Positions 1 to 4,650 of a stretch of DNA of 5,517 nucleotides are shown here, one piece after another. The position numbers were made by a program, and so were the translations under genes. Numbering within the stretch: the stretch's first letter is position 1; the number at the start of each line of letters is the position of its first letter. The DNA comes from Sphingomonas sp. (GTDB lineage: Bacteria > Pseudomonadota > Alphaproteobacteria > Sphingomonadales > Sphingomonadaceae), in contig JAICVC010000134.1 in NCBI GenBank assembly GCA_025935515.1, forward strand, positions 1 through 5,517, given 5' to 3'. The notes below the pieces were generated by a model. The model saw nothing but the letters and a program-made list of their open reading frames with translations. It searched no databases and was not told the DNA's origin.

Positions 1-31
1 CGCATCGCAAACAAAAGCATCGCGCATGGGC

Positions 32-1123
32 CTAGAGGACGCCCCTTCTTTCCTGGTCGAGCTCGATGCTCTCGAACAGCGCCTTGAAATTGCCCTCGCC
101 GAAGCCTTCGTTGCCCTTGCGCTGGATGATCTCGAAGAAGATCGGGCCGATTACATTCTGGGTGAAGATCTGCAGCAGCAACCCCTGCCCCTCGGTCGGA
201 GCGCCGTCCATCAGGATGCGCCGCTTTTCCAGCTCCCCGATGCTCTCATCGTGGCCTTGGATGCGCTCCGGCAGCATCTCGTAATAGGTGTCGGGCGTGT
301 CCTGGAAGGGAATGCCGCGGCCGCGGATGATGTCCACCGCCTGGTAGATGTCCGAGGTGCCAAGCGCGATGTGCTGGATGCCCTCGCCCTTGTACTCCCG
401 CAGGAACTCCTCGATCTGGCTCTTGTCGTCCTGGCTCTCGTTCAGCGGGATTCGGATTTTGCCGCAGGGGCTGGTCATCGCCTTGGAGAAGAGGCCGGTC
501 TGCTTGCCCTCGATGTCGAAGTAGCGGATCTCGCGGAAGTTGAAGAGCCGCTCGTAGAAGTCGGCCCAGACCGCCATCCGGCCGCGGTTCACGTTGTGGG
601 TCAGATGGTCGATGTAGGTGAGCTTCGAATCCGCGTCCGCCATCCGCTGCCGCCAGTCGGGATGGAAGTCGAAGTCGACCTCGTAGATCGAGCCATTTGC
701 CCCGAAGCGATCGACGAAGAACAGCCGCGACCCGCCGATGCCCTCGATCGCCGAAATGTCCAGCTCGCCGTCGCCCTTGCTCACCTCGACATTGGTCGCT
801 CCGAGCTTCAACGCGCGCTCGTGCGCCGCTTTCGCATCCTTGACGCGGAAGGCCATGGCGCAGGCGCTCGGCCCGTGGGCCTTGGCATATTCCTCCGCAT
901 AGGAGCCGGGCTCGGCATTGATGATGAAGTTGCAGTCGCCCTGCTTGTGCAGGGTGACGTTCTTGCTCTTGTGCCGCGCGACTTCCGGGAAGCCCATTTT
1001 GGCGAACAGGGAACGCAGCAGCTCAATATCGGGCGCGGTATATTCGACGAATTCGAATCCGTCGGTGCCCATCGGGTTGGCAAACCCAGTAACTGTCGTC
1101 TCATCGGCGACTTGCGTGGCCAT
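32..1123 (-). CDS. hppD: 4-hydroxyphenylpyruvate dioxygenase
   Basis: This non-haem Fe(II) enzyme converts 4-hydroxyphenylpyruvate and O2 to homogentisate and CO2, the second step of tyrosine catabolism, in the cytoplasm. The 363-residue product is close to the usual bacterial length of about 360. It has the two-part vicinal-oxygen-chelate fold, with the catalytic half at the C-terminus. The three iron ligands are visible: His173 in IDHLTHNV, His251 in GIQHIAL and Glu331 in IFFEIIQR. The C-terminal gate motif GFGEGNFKALFESIE is also present. I chose the ATG at 1123 because an AAGGAG lies 7 bases upstream; a TTG one codon earlier (1126) would leave only 4 bases. The gene diverges from the pterin dehydratase gene across 181 bases. 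The stop is TAG at 32-34, and only 31 bases lie beyond it, in which I see no terminator. All catalytic residues are intact. Confidence 0.97.
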   Translation of the reverse strand: MATQVADETTVTGFANPMGTDGFEFVEYTAPDIELLRSLFAKMGFPEVARHKSKNVTLHKQGDCNFIINAEPGSYAEEYAKAHGPSACAMAFRVKDAKAAHERALKLGATNVEVSKGDGELDISAIEGIGGSRLFFVDRFGANGSIYEVDFDFHPDWRQRMADADSKLTYIDHLTHNVNRGRMAVWADFYERLFNFREIRYFDIEGKQTGLFSKAMTSPCGKIRIPLNESQDDKSQIEEFLREYKGEGIQHIALGTSDIYQAVDIIRGRGIPFQDTPDTYYEMLPERIQGHDESIGELEKRRILMDGAPTEGQGLLLQIFTQNVIGPIFFEIIQRKGNEGFGEGNFKALFESIELDQERRGVL

Positions 1124-1130
1124 CAATTGA

Positions 1131-1136
1131 CTCCTT
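1131..1136 (-). promoter_or_regulatory. Ribosome binding site of hppD
   Basis: AAGGAG on the minus strand, 7 bases before the ATG at 1123. It favours this ATG over the overlapping TTG codon at 1126. Confidence 0.8.
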
Positions 1137-1194
1137 TGCGGCGCAACTGCGCTTGGCCGGACCGCATTTCAAGGGTGACGGTTACAGGCGACTG

Positions 1195-1218
1195 AGTGGA
1201 ATCCGGGATCCTTCCACT
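1195..1218. repeat. Inverted repeat AGTGGAA-N10-TTCCACT in the hppD / dehydratase divergent region
   Basis: The arms 1195-1201 and 1212-1218 are perfect 7-base complements. The TCCACT core recurs as a direct copy at 1222-1227, nine bases after the one at 1213-1218. An outer pair, GGTGAC (1174-1179) and GTCACC (1230-1235), is nested around it with nearly the same centre. No T-run follows on either strand, so a terminator is unlikely. By position and symmetry it could be an operator for the divergent genes, but no regulator is encoded in the window and this role is inference. Confidence 0.5.
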
Positions 1219-1250
1219 TCCTCCACTTTGTCACCTTCGGCCTTCGCGTT

Positions 1251-1266
1251 GGCTTCGGATGAAGCC
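1251..1266. repeat. Short hairpin GGCTTC-GGAT-GAAGCC upstream of the dehydratase gene
   Basis: A perfect 6-bp inverted repeat with a 4-base loop, 38 bases before the ATG at 1305. It may form a hairpin in the dehydratase 5' leader or serve as a protein site. No function can be assigned. Confidence 0.35.
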
Positions 1267-1304
1267 ATAAGCGCAAGGGCCGCCTGTAGGACAGGAGAAT
1301 TGCG

Positions 1305-1562
1305 ATGGACGTTCCCAAAGGCTGGACCCTCGAACAGAGTGGCAAGGCGCTGGTCCGCACCCTCAAGTTCAAGGATTTCAGCGAAGCTTTCGGGTTCCTG
1401 AGCCGCGTCGCGCTCTATGCCGAGAAGGCCGATCACCACCCGGAGTTCACGAGCGTGTGGAATCGCGTCGATTTCCGCCTCACCAGCCATGACGCCGGCG
1501 GCGTGACGGAGCGCGACGTGAAGCTCGCCGAGGCGATCAACCGCCTCGCAATCGGCGGCTGA
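1305..1562 (+). CDS. phhB: 4a-hydroxytetrahydrobiopterin dehydratase (pterin-4a-carbinolamine dehydratase)
   Basis: This enzyme dehydrates the 4a-hydroxytetrahydropterin released by aromatic amino acid hydroxylases, the first step in recycling the cofactor used by PhhA. The 85-residue product covers the whole small PCD/DCoH fold, at the short end of the family range of about 90-115. The signature is clear: the catalytic His44-His45-Pro46 in KADHHPEF, Trp52, His62 in TSHDAGG, and Asp71 in ERDVKLAEAIN. The H44 to H62 spacing of 18 equals that of the catalytic histidines in mammalian DCoH. An AGGAG (1293-1297) lies 7 bases before the ATG. Its natural partner, the phenylalanine hydroxylase gene, lies about 740 bases downstream on the same strand, separated by a pilin gene and a small opposite-strand gene, so the two are probably not one operon. 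The symbol follows the Pseudomonas phhAB convention. Confidence 0.93.
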   Translation: MDVPKGWTLEQSGKALVRTLKFKDFSEAFGFLSRVALYAEKADHHPEFTSVWNRVDFRLTSHDAGGVTERDVKLAEAINRLAIGG

Positions 1563-1575
1563 TCGTTAGGAAAAC

Positions 1576-1677
1576 TTACGCGAAAGCGAGCGCGAAGCCG
1601 GCGCCGACGAGTGCCGCCGTCAGCACCATCGCTATGGCGACGTTGCGCAAGGTTCCGCCAACTGTCTGGTCGAACAT
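1576..1677 (-). CDS. Small single-span membrane protein, 33 residues, unknown function
   Basis: I do not recognise a family. The minus strand carries ATG at 1677 and TAA at 1576-1578. The product has a short polar N-terminus (MFDQTVGGTLRN) followed by about 20 hydrophobic, alanine-, valine- and glycine-rich residues (roughly 13-33) that run to the C-terminus, so it is probably a membrane-embedded peptide. Three signals argue that it is real: a GGGGAGGG ribosome binding site at 1681-1688, promoter-like boxes about 40-65 bases upstream of the start, and a clean stop. It converges on the dehydratase gene with a 13-base gap. Alanine-rich composition is common in random GC-rich frames, so the promoter and ribosome binding site carry most of the weight. 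Confidence 0.55.
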   Translation of the reverse strand: MFDQTVGGTLRNVAIAMVLTAALVGAGFALAFA

Positions 1678-1680
1678 GAT

Positions 1681-1688
1681 CCCTCCCC
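1681..1688 (-). promoter_or_regulatory. Strong ribosome binding site of the 33-residue small protein
   Basis: GGGGAGGG on the minus strand. Its GGAGG core ends 4 bases before the ATG at 1677, slightly closer than ideal but a near-complete anti-SD match. Confidence 0.55.
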
Positions 1689-1713
1689 TGGAATCCCGTG
1701 ATCGAGGCCTCGG

Positions 1714-1742
1714 ACTATATGCCGGTCGGCGAATCCTGCCAG
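1714..1742 (-). promoter_or_regulatory. Predicted sigma-70-type promoter of the 33-residue small protein
   Basis: On the minus strand CTGGCA (1737-1742) and TATAGT (1714-1719) are separated by exactly 17 bases. The -10 box matches the consensus at 5 of 6 positions and the -35 box at 4 of 6. Transcription would begin near 1707, giving a leader of about 30 bases that contains the ribosome binding site. Confidence 0.45.
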
Positions 1743-1892
1743 GTGAAATGCTGGCGCTTTCAGGAGCTTAGCATAGCGGCAATTCAACAGGTACGGACGC
1801 CTGAGCGTTAACCCTAGCCGGGAAGGATTTGGCAGGGCGGCAAGAGGAGAATGAGCCCAAGCCGGCGGACCAGAGCGCCGCTCATGTTAACC

Positions 1893-1897
1893 AGGAG
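1893..1897 (+). promoter_or_regulatory. Ribosome binding site that sets the pilin start
   Basis: AGGAG, 6 bases before the ATG at 1904. The reading frame is open further upstream to 1829, but only this ATG has a ribosome binding site and gives the short basic leader expected of Flp pilins. Confidence 0.7.
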
Positions 1898-1903
1898 TGG
1901 GCT

Positions 1904-2062
1904 ATGCGAGGGTTAGCAAGACTGCTCCGCTGCGAGCGCGGGGCCAATGCCATCGAATATGCGCTGGTCGCGTCGCTGATCGCGATCGCGGCGGTCGGGG
2001 CGTTCAATAATCTCGGGGCCCGGGTCGACCTGATGCTCAACAATGTCTCGAACGCTCTCTGA
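1904..2062 (+). CDS. Flp/Fap-type pilin precursor
   Basis: This is a small type IVb pilin subunit of the kind polymerised by Tad machinery into adhesive Flp pili. The 52-residue precursor has a short basic leader with four arginines. It then has the Flp prepilin peptidase site after Gly13: the mature protein begins ANAIEY, so Glu5 and Tyr6 of the mature chain are the family's invariant pair. A hydrophobic helix (about 20-35) and the characteristic C-terminal NNVSNAL follow. Length and architecture are typical of the family. No tad/cpa assembly genes or prepilin peptidase gene lie in the window, so the assembly system must be elsewhere or this is an orphan copy. GTTAACC motifs lie at 1807-1813 and 1886-1892. 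No terminator directly follows; the first strong one is at 2247-2275. Confidence 0.88.
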   Translation: MRGLARLLRCERGANAIEYALVASLIAIAAVGAFNNLGARVDLMLNNVSNAL

Positions 2063-2080
2063 CGGAGCCAATCGCGGCCA

Positions 2081-2109
2081 TTGATCGTTCAGCAATCAAG
2101 TGAAATAAG
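2081..2109 (+). promoter_or_regulatory. Possible promoter for the phhA leader, overlapped by an inverted repeat
   Basis: TTGATC (2081-2086) and AATAAG (2104-2109) are 17 bases apart, each matching the sigma-70 consensus at 4 of 6 positions. A perfect inverted repeat, TTGAT-N9-ATCAA (2081-2099), covers the -35 box and most of the spacer, as a repressor or activator site might. Transcription would begin near 2116, only a few bases before the ATG of the leader ORF at 2120. That would make the ORF nearly leaderless and explain why it has no ribosome binding site. The boxes are moderate matches, so this is tentative. Confidence 0.35.
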
Positions 2110-2119
2110 CACGCCCGCG

Positions 2120-2212
2120 ATGAACCGCCCGTTCGCCCTCCTGTTTCTGACCCGCGCCGCCTCGGCCGCGCCGGCGAACTATTATTATCCGCTGGAGGCT
2201 GGAACGGGCTGA
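2120..2212 (+). CDS. Putative 30-residue leader peptide with a Tyr-Tyr-Tyr run, upstream of phhA
   Basis: The ORF runs from ATG 2120 to TGA 2210-2212. It begins MNRPFALLFLTR, continues with an alanine-rich stretch, then NYYYPLEAGTG. The three tyrosine codons are TAT TAT TAT at 2180-2188, and the stop lies 34 bases before the base of a strong terminator hairpin that precedes phhA. A short ORF with a run of codons for one amino acid, followed by a terminator before a gene that makes that amino acid, is the classic layout of ribosome-mediated attenuation. PhhA makes tyrosine from phenylalanine. Against this, no ribosome binding site is visible and the alternative RNA structures are not clear-cut. 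The N-terminal part also looks like a signal peptide with an alanine-rich cleavage region, so a tiny exported peptide is the main alternative. Confidence 0.5.
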   Translation: MNRPFALLFLTRAASAAPANYYYPLEAGTG

Positions 2213-2243
2213 CGCGCGCCTGAGCGACAGTTCCACAGCCTCC
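2194..2243 (+). promoter_or_regulatory. RNA hairpin at the end of the leader ORF
   Basis: GGAGGCTG (2194-2201) pairs perfectly with CAGCCTCC (2236-2243). GAAC (2202-2205) then pairs with GTTC (2230-2233), with a 2-base bulge at 2234-2235, for 12 base pairs in all. The 5' arm starts 6 bases after the last Tyr codon and overlaps the end of the leader ORF, so a translating ribosome would open it. It ends 3 bases before the terminator stem. It could be a pause hairpin. A separate possible antiterminator pairs CTGAGCG (2220-2226) with CGCTCGG (2259-2265), 7 bp including one G-U pair, and overlaps the terminator. Confidence 0.45.
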
Positions 2244-2246
2244 GAC

Positions 2247-2275
2247 CCCGCCAAGCTCCGCTCGGCGGGTTTTTT
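2247..2275 (+). terminator. Intrinsic terminator just upstream of phhA (candidate attenuator)
   Basis: CCCGCC (2247-2252) pairs with GGCGGG (2264-2269). After one mismatch the stem continues as AGC (2254-2256) with GCT (2260-2262) around a TCC loop. Six T residues follow (2270-2275). It lies 185 bases after the pilin stop and 24 bases before the phhA start, with no other full gene between, so it either ends pilin transcription or acts as an attenuator within the phhA leader. Its closeness to the phhA ribosome binding site (2288-2292) favours the second reading. Confidence 0.78.
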
Positions 2276-2299
2276 GTTGCCCGAGAGAAGGACCACGAG

Positions 2300-3103
2300 A
2301 TGTTGAAGGAATTCGAAACGGCCTCTCCACCGTCCTCCGGACGGTCCCCCTCCCCTGCAAATGCAGGGGAGGATTGGAAACGCTATGTCGTCCCGCAATG
2401 CTGGGAAGCCTTCACCGCCGACGACCACGCGGTGTGGGACCTGCTGTTCGCGCGACAGGTCGATTTGCTGGATTCGCGCGTCGTGTCGCAGTTTTTCGAC
2501 GGCATCGACCTGTTGCGGCTGTCCCATCCGGGCGTGCCCGACGTCGAAGGCCTGAACGCCATCCTCGAGGCGCGCACCGGGTGGCGGACCGTCGCGGTGC
2601 CCGGCCTGGTCCCCGACGACATCTTCTTCGCAATGCTTGCGACACGCGTCTTTCCGGTCGGCAATTTCATCCGCACACGTGATCAGCTCGACTATCTGGA
2701 GGCGCCCGACTGCTTTCACGACATGTTCGGGCACATCCCGATGCTGGCGCATCACGACTTCGCCGAGATGGCCGAACATATCGGCCGGCTCGGCACCGCC
2801 GCGATCGCCGCCGGCGTGGGCGAGTACGCAGCGCGGCTCTATTGGCACAGCGTCGAGTTCGGACTGGCGTTGCAGGGCGGGGAGCTCAAGATCCTCGGCG
2901 CCGGACTCGCCTCGAGCTTCGGCGAATCCCACTTCAGCCTGGAGAGCGATGCGGTCGAACGGCTGCCGTTCTCGGTCGAACGGGCGGTGCATACGCCCTA
3001 CAAGCACGATGCGTTCCAGCCGCGCTACCTGGTGTCACAATCGTTCGAGCAGACGATCGCCGAAGTGCTCGCGCTGACGCCGGAGAGGTTGCTGGCGCTA
3101 TAA
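2300..3103 (+). CDS. phhA: Phenylalanine 4-monooxygenase (phenylalanine hydroxylase)
   Basis: This tetrahydropterin-dependent non-haem iron enzyme hydroxylates L-phenylalanine to L-tyrosine, the entry step of phenylalanine catabolism. The 267-residue product is of the single-domain bacterial type, catalytic only with no ACT regulatory domain. The iron ligands are His140 and His145 in PDCFHDMFGHIP, and Glu186 in LYWHSVEFGL. VPGLVPDDIFF and FPVGNFIRTRDQLDYLEAPD are further family signatures. AAGGA (2288-2292) lies 7 bases before the ATG, and the next in-frame ATG lies deep inside the catalytic domain, so the start is firm. Residues about 8-25, rich in Ser, Pro and Gly, are encoded by a palindromic repeat and are not part of the conserved fold, which begins near Trp26. 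A terminator and putative tyrosine leader precede the gene. The dehydratase gene that serves the same pterin cycle is upstream on this strand. Confidence 0.96.
   Translation: MLKEFETASPPSSGRSPSPANAGEDWKRYVVPQCWEAFTADDHAVWDLLFARQVDLLDSRVVSQFFDGIDLLRLSHPGVPDVEGLNAILEARTGWRTVAVPGLVPDDIFFAMLATRVFPVGNFIRTRDQLDYLEAPDCFHDMFGHIPMLAHHDFAEMAEHIGRLGTAAIAAGVGEYAARLYWHSVEFGLALQGGELKILGAGLASSFGESHFSLESDAVERLPFSVERAVHTPYKHDAFQPRYLVSQSFEQTIAEVLALTPERLLAL
2323..2379. repeat. REP-like double-hairpin palindromic element inside the phhA coding region
   Basis: Two adjacent hairpins are present. ACCGTCC (2329-2335) pairs with GGACGGT (2339-2345) around a TCC loop. CCTCCCCTGCA (2349-2359) pairs with TGCAGGGGAGG (2362-2372) around AA. 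The form, a variable first hairpin, then a CCCCCTCCCC arm and a GGGGAGGATTG end, matches from memory the intergenic palindromic repeats scattered through sphingomonad genomes. Here it lies in frame within the 5' end of phhA, starting about 23 bases after the start codon, and encodes the non-conserved Ser/Pro/Gly-rich tail. The outer boundaries are approximate. Confidence 0.6.
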
Positions 3104-3114
3104 CGCCCGCGCGC

Positions 3115-3120
3115 TATAGC
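3115..3120 (+). promoter_or_regulatory. -10-like box directly before the flavin reductase gene, possible leaderless start
   Basis: TATAGC ends 6 bases before the ATG at 3127, so transcription from it would begin at or beside the start codon. No ribosome binding site is visible, which fits a leaderless message. The octamer GCGCTATA occurs at 3095-3102 and again at 3111-3118, 16 bases apart, giving a second possible -10 box (TATAAC, 3099-3104) that overlaps the phhA stop. No good -35 box was found. Confidence 0.35.
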
Positions 3121-3126
3121 CCCGCC

Positions 3127-3642
3127 ATGGCAGATCAGCCGACCAAGGGCGAATATCGCAGCGGGCACGATCCGCGGACGCTTCGCGACGCGCTCGGCTG
3201 CTTTGCGACCGGCGTGACGGTGGTGACCTGCCTCAAGCCCGATGGGAGGCCTGCGGGCCTGACCGTCAACAGCTTCACCTCGGTCTCGCTCGACCCGCCG
3301 CTCCTCCTCGTCTGCCTCGCCAAGCAGGCGGCGAGCGCGAAGACGCTGACGGAAGCCTCGCATTTCGCGGTCAACGTGCTGCAGACCGGGCAGCAGCCCG
3401 CGTCGATCCGTTTCTCGACCCGCGACGAGGACCGGTTCGGCGCGACGCCATGGTCGTGCGGCGAAGCCGGTGCGCCGATCCTCAAGGATTCGCTCGGCGT
3501 GTTCGAATGCGAGCGCCACGCCGTCCACGACGGCGGCGACCATCACATCCTGGTCGGCCGGGTGGTCAAGGCCAGCTTTGACGCCGGGCTCGACCCCTTG
3601 CTCTATTTCCGCGGCCGCTACCGCCGGCTCCATTTCGATTAG
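3127..3642 (+). CDS. Flavin reductase family protein (FMN-binding split barrel)
   Basis: The 171-residue product matches the flavin reductase-like family, whose members (HpaC, RutF and similar) use NAD(P)H to reduce FMN or FAD and pass it to partner monooxygenases. Family hallmarks appear in order: GCFATGVTVVT (24-34), GLTVNSFTSVSLDPPLLLVCL (44-64), HFAVNVL (79-85), GDHHILVGRV (137-146) and PLLYFRGRY (157-165). I chose the ATG at 3127 because it gives the usual family length; the frame is open back to 2842, but that part overlaps phhA and encodes nothing conserved. The gene starts 23 bases after phhA on the same strand, with no ribosome binding site but a TATAGC box just upstream. Its stop overlaps the convergent DUF808 gene by 4 bases. 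No partner oxygenase is in the window. PhhA uses pterin, not flavin, so it is not an obvious partner. The substrate is unknown. Confidence 0.88.
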   Translation: MADQPTKGEYRSGHDPRTLRDALGCFATGVTVVTCLKPDGRPAGLTVNSFTSVSLDPPLLLVCLAKQAASAKTLTEASHFAVNVLQTGQQPASIRFSTRDEDRFGATPWSCGEAGAPILKDSLGVFECERHAVHDGGDHHILVGRVVKASFDAGLDPLLYFRGRYRRLHFD

Positions 3643-4595
3643 TCGACGATCAGCTCTTCGGGGTGCCTGGTGAAGCGGCGGACGATGAGCACGATGATCC
3701 CGCCGATGACGAGGCCGACGACGGCGCCGCCAAGCGCGGTCAGGGTCCAAGAGACAATGCCGGAGAGGGGACCGGTGAAGTCCCCGACGTGCTGTGCGAT
3801 GTCATGGATGGCGTGCGGGATGAAGACCGCGACCCCGGTCTCTTCGAGGCCGTGAACGAGGATTCCGCCGCCGACCCACAGCATCGCCGCGGTGCCGATC
3901 GCCGATAACCCCGTCAGCAGCTTCGGCACGACGTGCACCAGCGCCTCGCCGAAGGCACGGGTGGCGCGGTTGCGGCGCGCGGCCATATGCAGGCCGATGT
4001 CGTCGAGCTTCACGATCAGGGCGACGACGCCATAGACGCCGAGGGTAATGGCGATCGCGACGACTACCAGCGCGATGGCGGTCGTGGTCAGCGTCAGGTG
4101 CTCGAGGCTGGCAAGCGCAATCGCCATGATCTCGGCCGAAAGGATGAAGTCGGTCCGGATCGCGCCCTTGACCTGCATCTTCTCGAGCTCGACCGGGTCC
4201 GCCATCGCGTCGACCAGCTGCTCCTCATGCTCGTGCTCATGAAGCAATTTCTCGAGGATCTTCTCGGTCGCTTCGAAGGCCAGATAGGAGCCGCCGACCA
4301 TCAGCAGCGGCGTCACCAGGAAGGGCGCGAAGGCAGTGAGCAGCAGCGCGACCGGCAACAGGATCGCGATCTTGTTGCGGAGCGACCCCCAGGCGATCTT
4401 GCCGATGATTGGCAGCTCGCGCTCGGGCGACAGGCCGGTGACGTAGCGCGGAGTCACGGCGGTATCGTCGATCACCACCCCGGCTGCCTTGGTGCCCGCT
4501 TTGCCGGCGGCACCGGCGACATCGTCGAGCGAGGAAGCAGCGAGCTTGGCGATGGTGGCGACATCGTCGAGAAGCGCGATCAGTCCTGAGGGCAT
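3639..4595 (-). CDS. DUF808 family (YedI-like) inner membrane protein
   Basis: The 318-residue product belongs to the DUF808 family, which includes E. coli YedI; no function is established. The N-terminus is typical: SGLIALLDDVATIAKLAASSLDD, then AGVVIDDTAVTPRYVTGL, where the family keeps a conserved GDD/IDD-type acidic turn, then the ELPIIGKIAWGSLRNK segment. Hydrophobic spans lie at about 74-107, 150-166, 171-195, 225-248 and 280-305, ending in a basic RRFTRH tail, which indicates a multi-pass membrane protein. A charged loop with alternating His and Glu (HEHEHEE, 120-126) follows the first hydrophobic region and might bind metal, though that is inference. No strong ribosome binding site precedes the ATG at 4595. 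The gene diverges from serS across 55 bases, and its TAA overlaps the TAG of the convergent flavin reductase gene. Confidence 0.9.
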   Translation of the reverse strand: MPSGLIALLDDVATIAKLAASSLDDVAGAAGKAGTKAAGVVIDDTAVTPRYVTGLSPERELPIIGKIAWGSLRNKIAILLPVALLLTAFAPFLVTPLLMVGGSYLAFEATEKILEKLLHEHEHEEQLVDAMADPVELEKMQVKGAIRTDFILSAEIMAIALASLEHLTLTTTAIALVVVAIAITLGVYGVVALIVKLDDIGLHMAARRNRATRAFGEALVHVVPKLLTGLSAIGTAAMLWVGGGILVHGLEETGVAVFIPHAIHDIAQHVGDFTGPLSGIVSWTLTALGGAVVGLVIGGIIVLIVRRFTRHPEELIVD

Positions 4596-4650
4596 TGGCG
4601 GCGCCTACGCGAACTTGCAGCCGCTGCGCAATTCGCGCATCGCCGCTGCC

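Noticed and set aside
2..24. GCATCGC repeated at 2-8 and 18-24 downstream of hppD, considered as a terminator
   Set aside because: The copies are direct, not inverted, so they form no hairpin, and no suitable T-tract follows within the window.
26..1195. Long open frame on the plus strand across hppD
   Set aside because: It is antisense to a clear, complete hppD with all catalytic residues. Its Leu/Ala/Asp/Val-rich product has no recognisable motif and arises from GC-rich codon usage.
1124..1304. Clear sigma-70 promoters for hppD and the pterin dehydratase gene
   Set aside because: Several partial boxes were examined, such as TTGTCA at 1228-1233 and CATAAG at 1266-1271, but no pair had acceptable spacing.
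1681..1690. CCCTCCCCTG resembling an arm of the palindromic repeat in phhA
   Set aside because: The complementary arm is missing here. The match is explained by the purine-rich ribosome binding site of the minus-strand small gene.
1829..1903. Upstream extension of the pilin from TTG at 1829
   Set aside because: It has no ribosome binding site. It would add a charged tail unlike Flp leaders, while the ATG at 1904 has an AGGAG at the right distance.
2096..3007. Long minus-strand open frame across phhA
   Set aside because: Shadow of phhA: no family motifs and no ribosome binding site, and it spans the terminator and the leader region.
2842..3126. N-terminal extension of the flavin reductase frame into phhA
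   Set aside because: It overlaps phhA out of frame and encodes an Arg-rich stretch unlike the family. The ATG at 3127 gives the usual length.
3025..3750. Minus-strand open frame opposite the flavin reductase gene
   Set aside because: Arg/Ala/Glu-rich shadow of the recognised plus-strand gene, with no motif.
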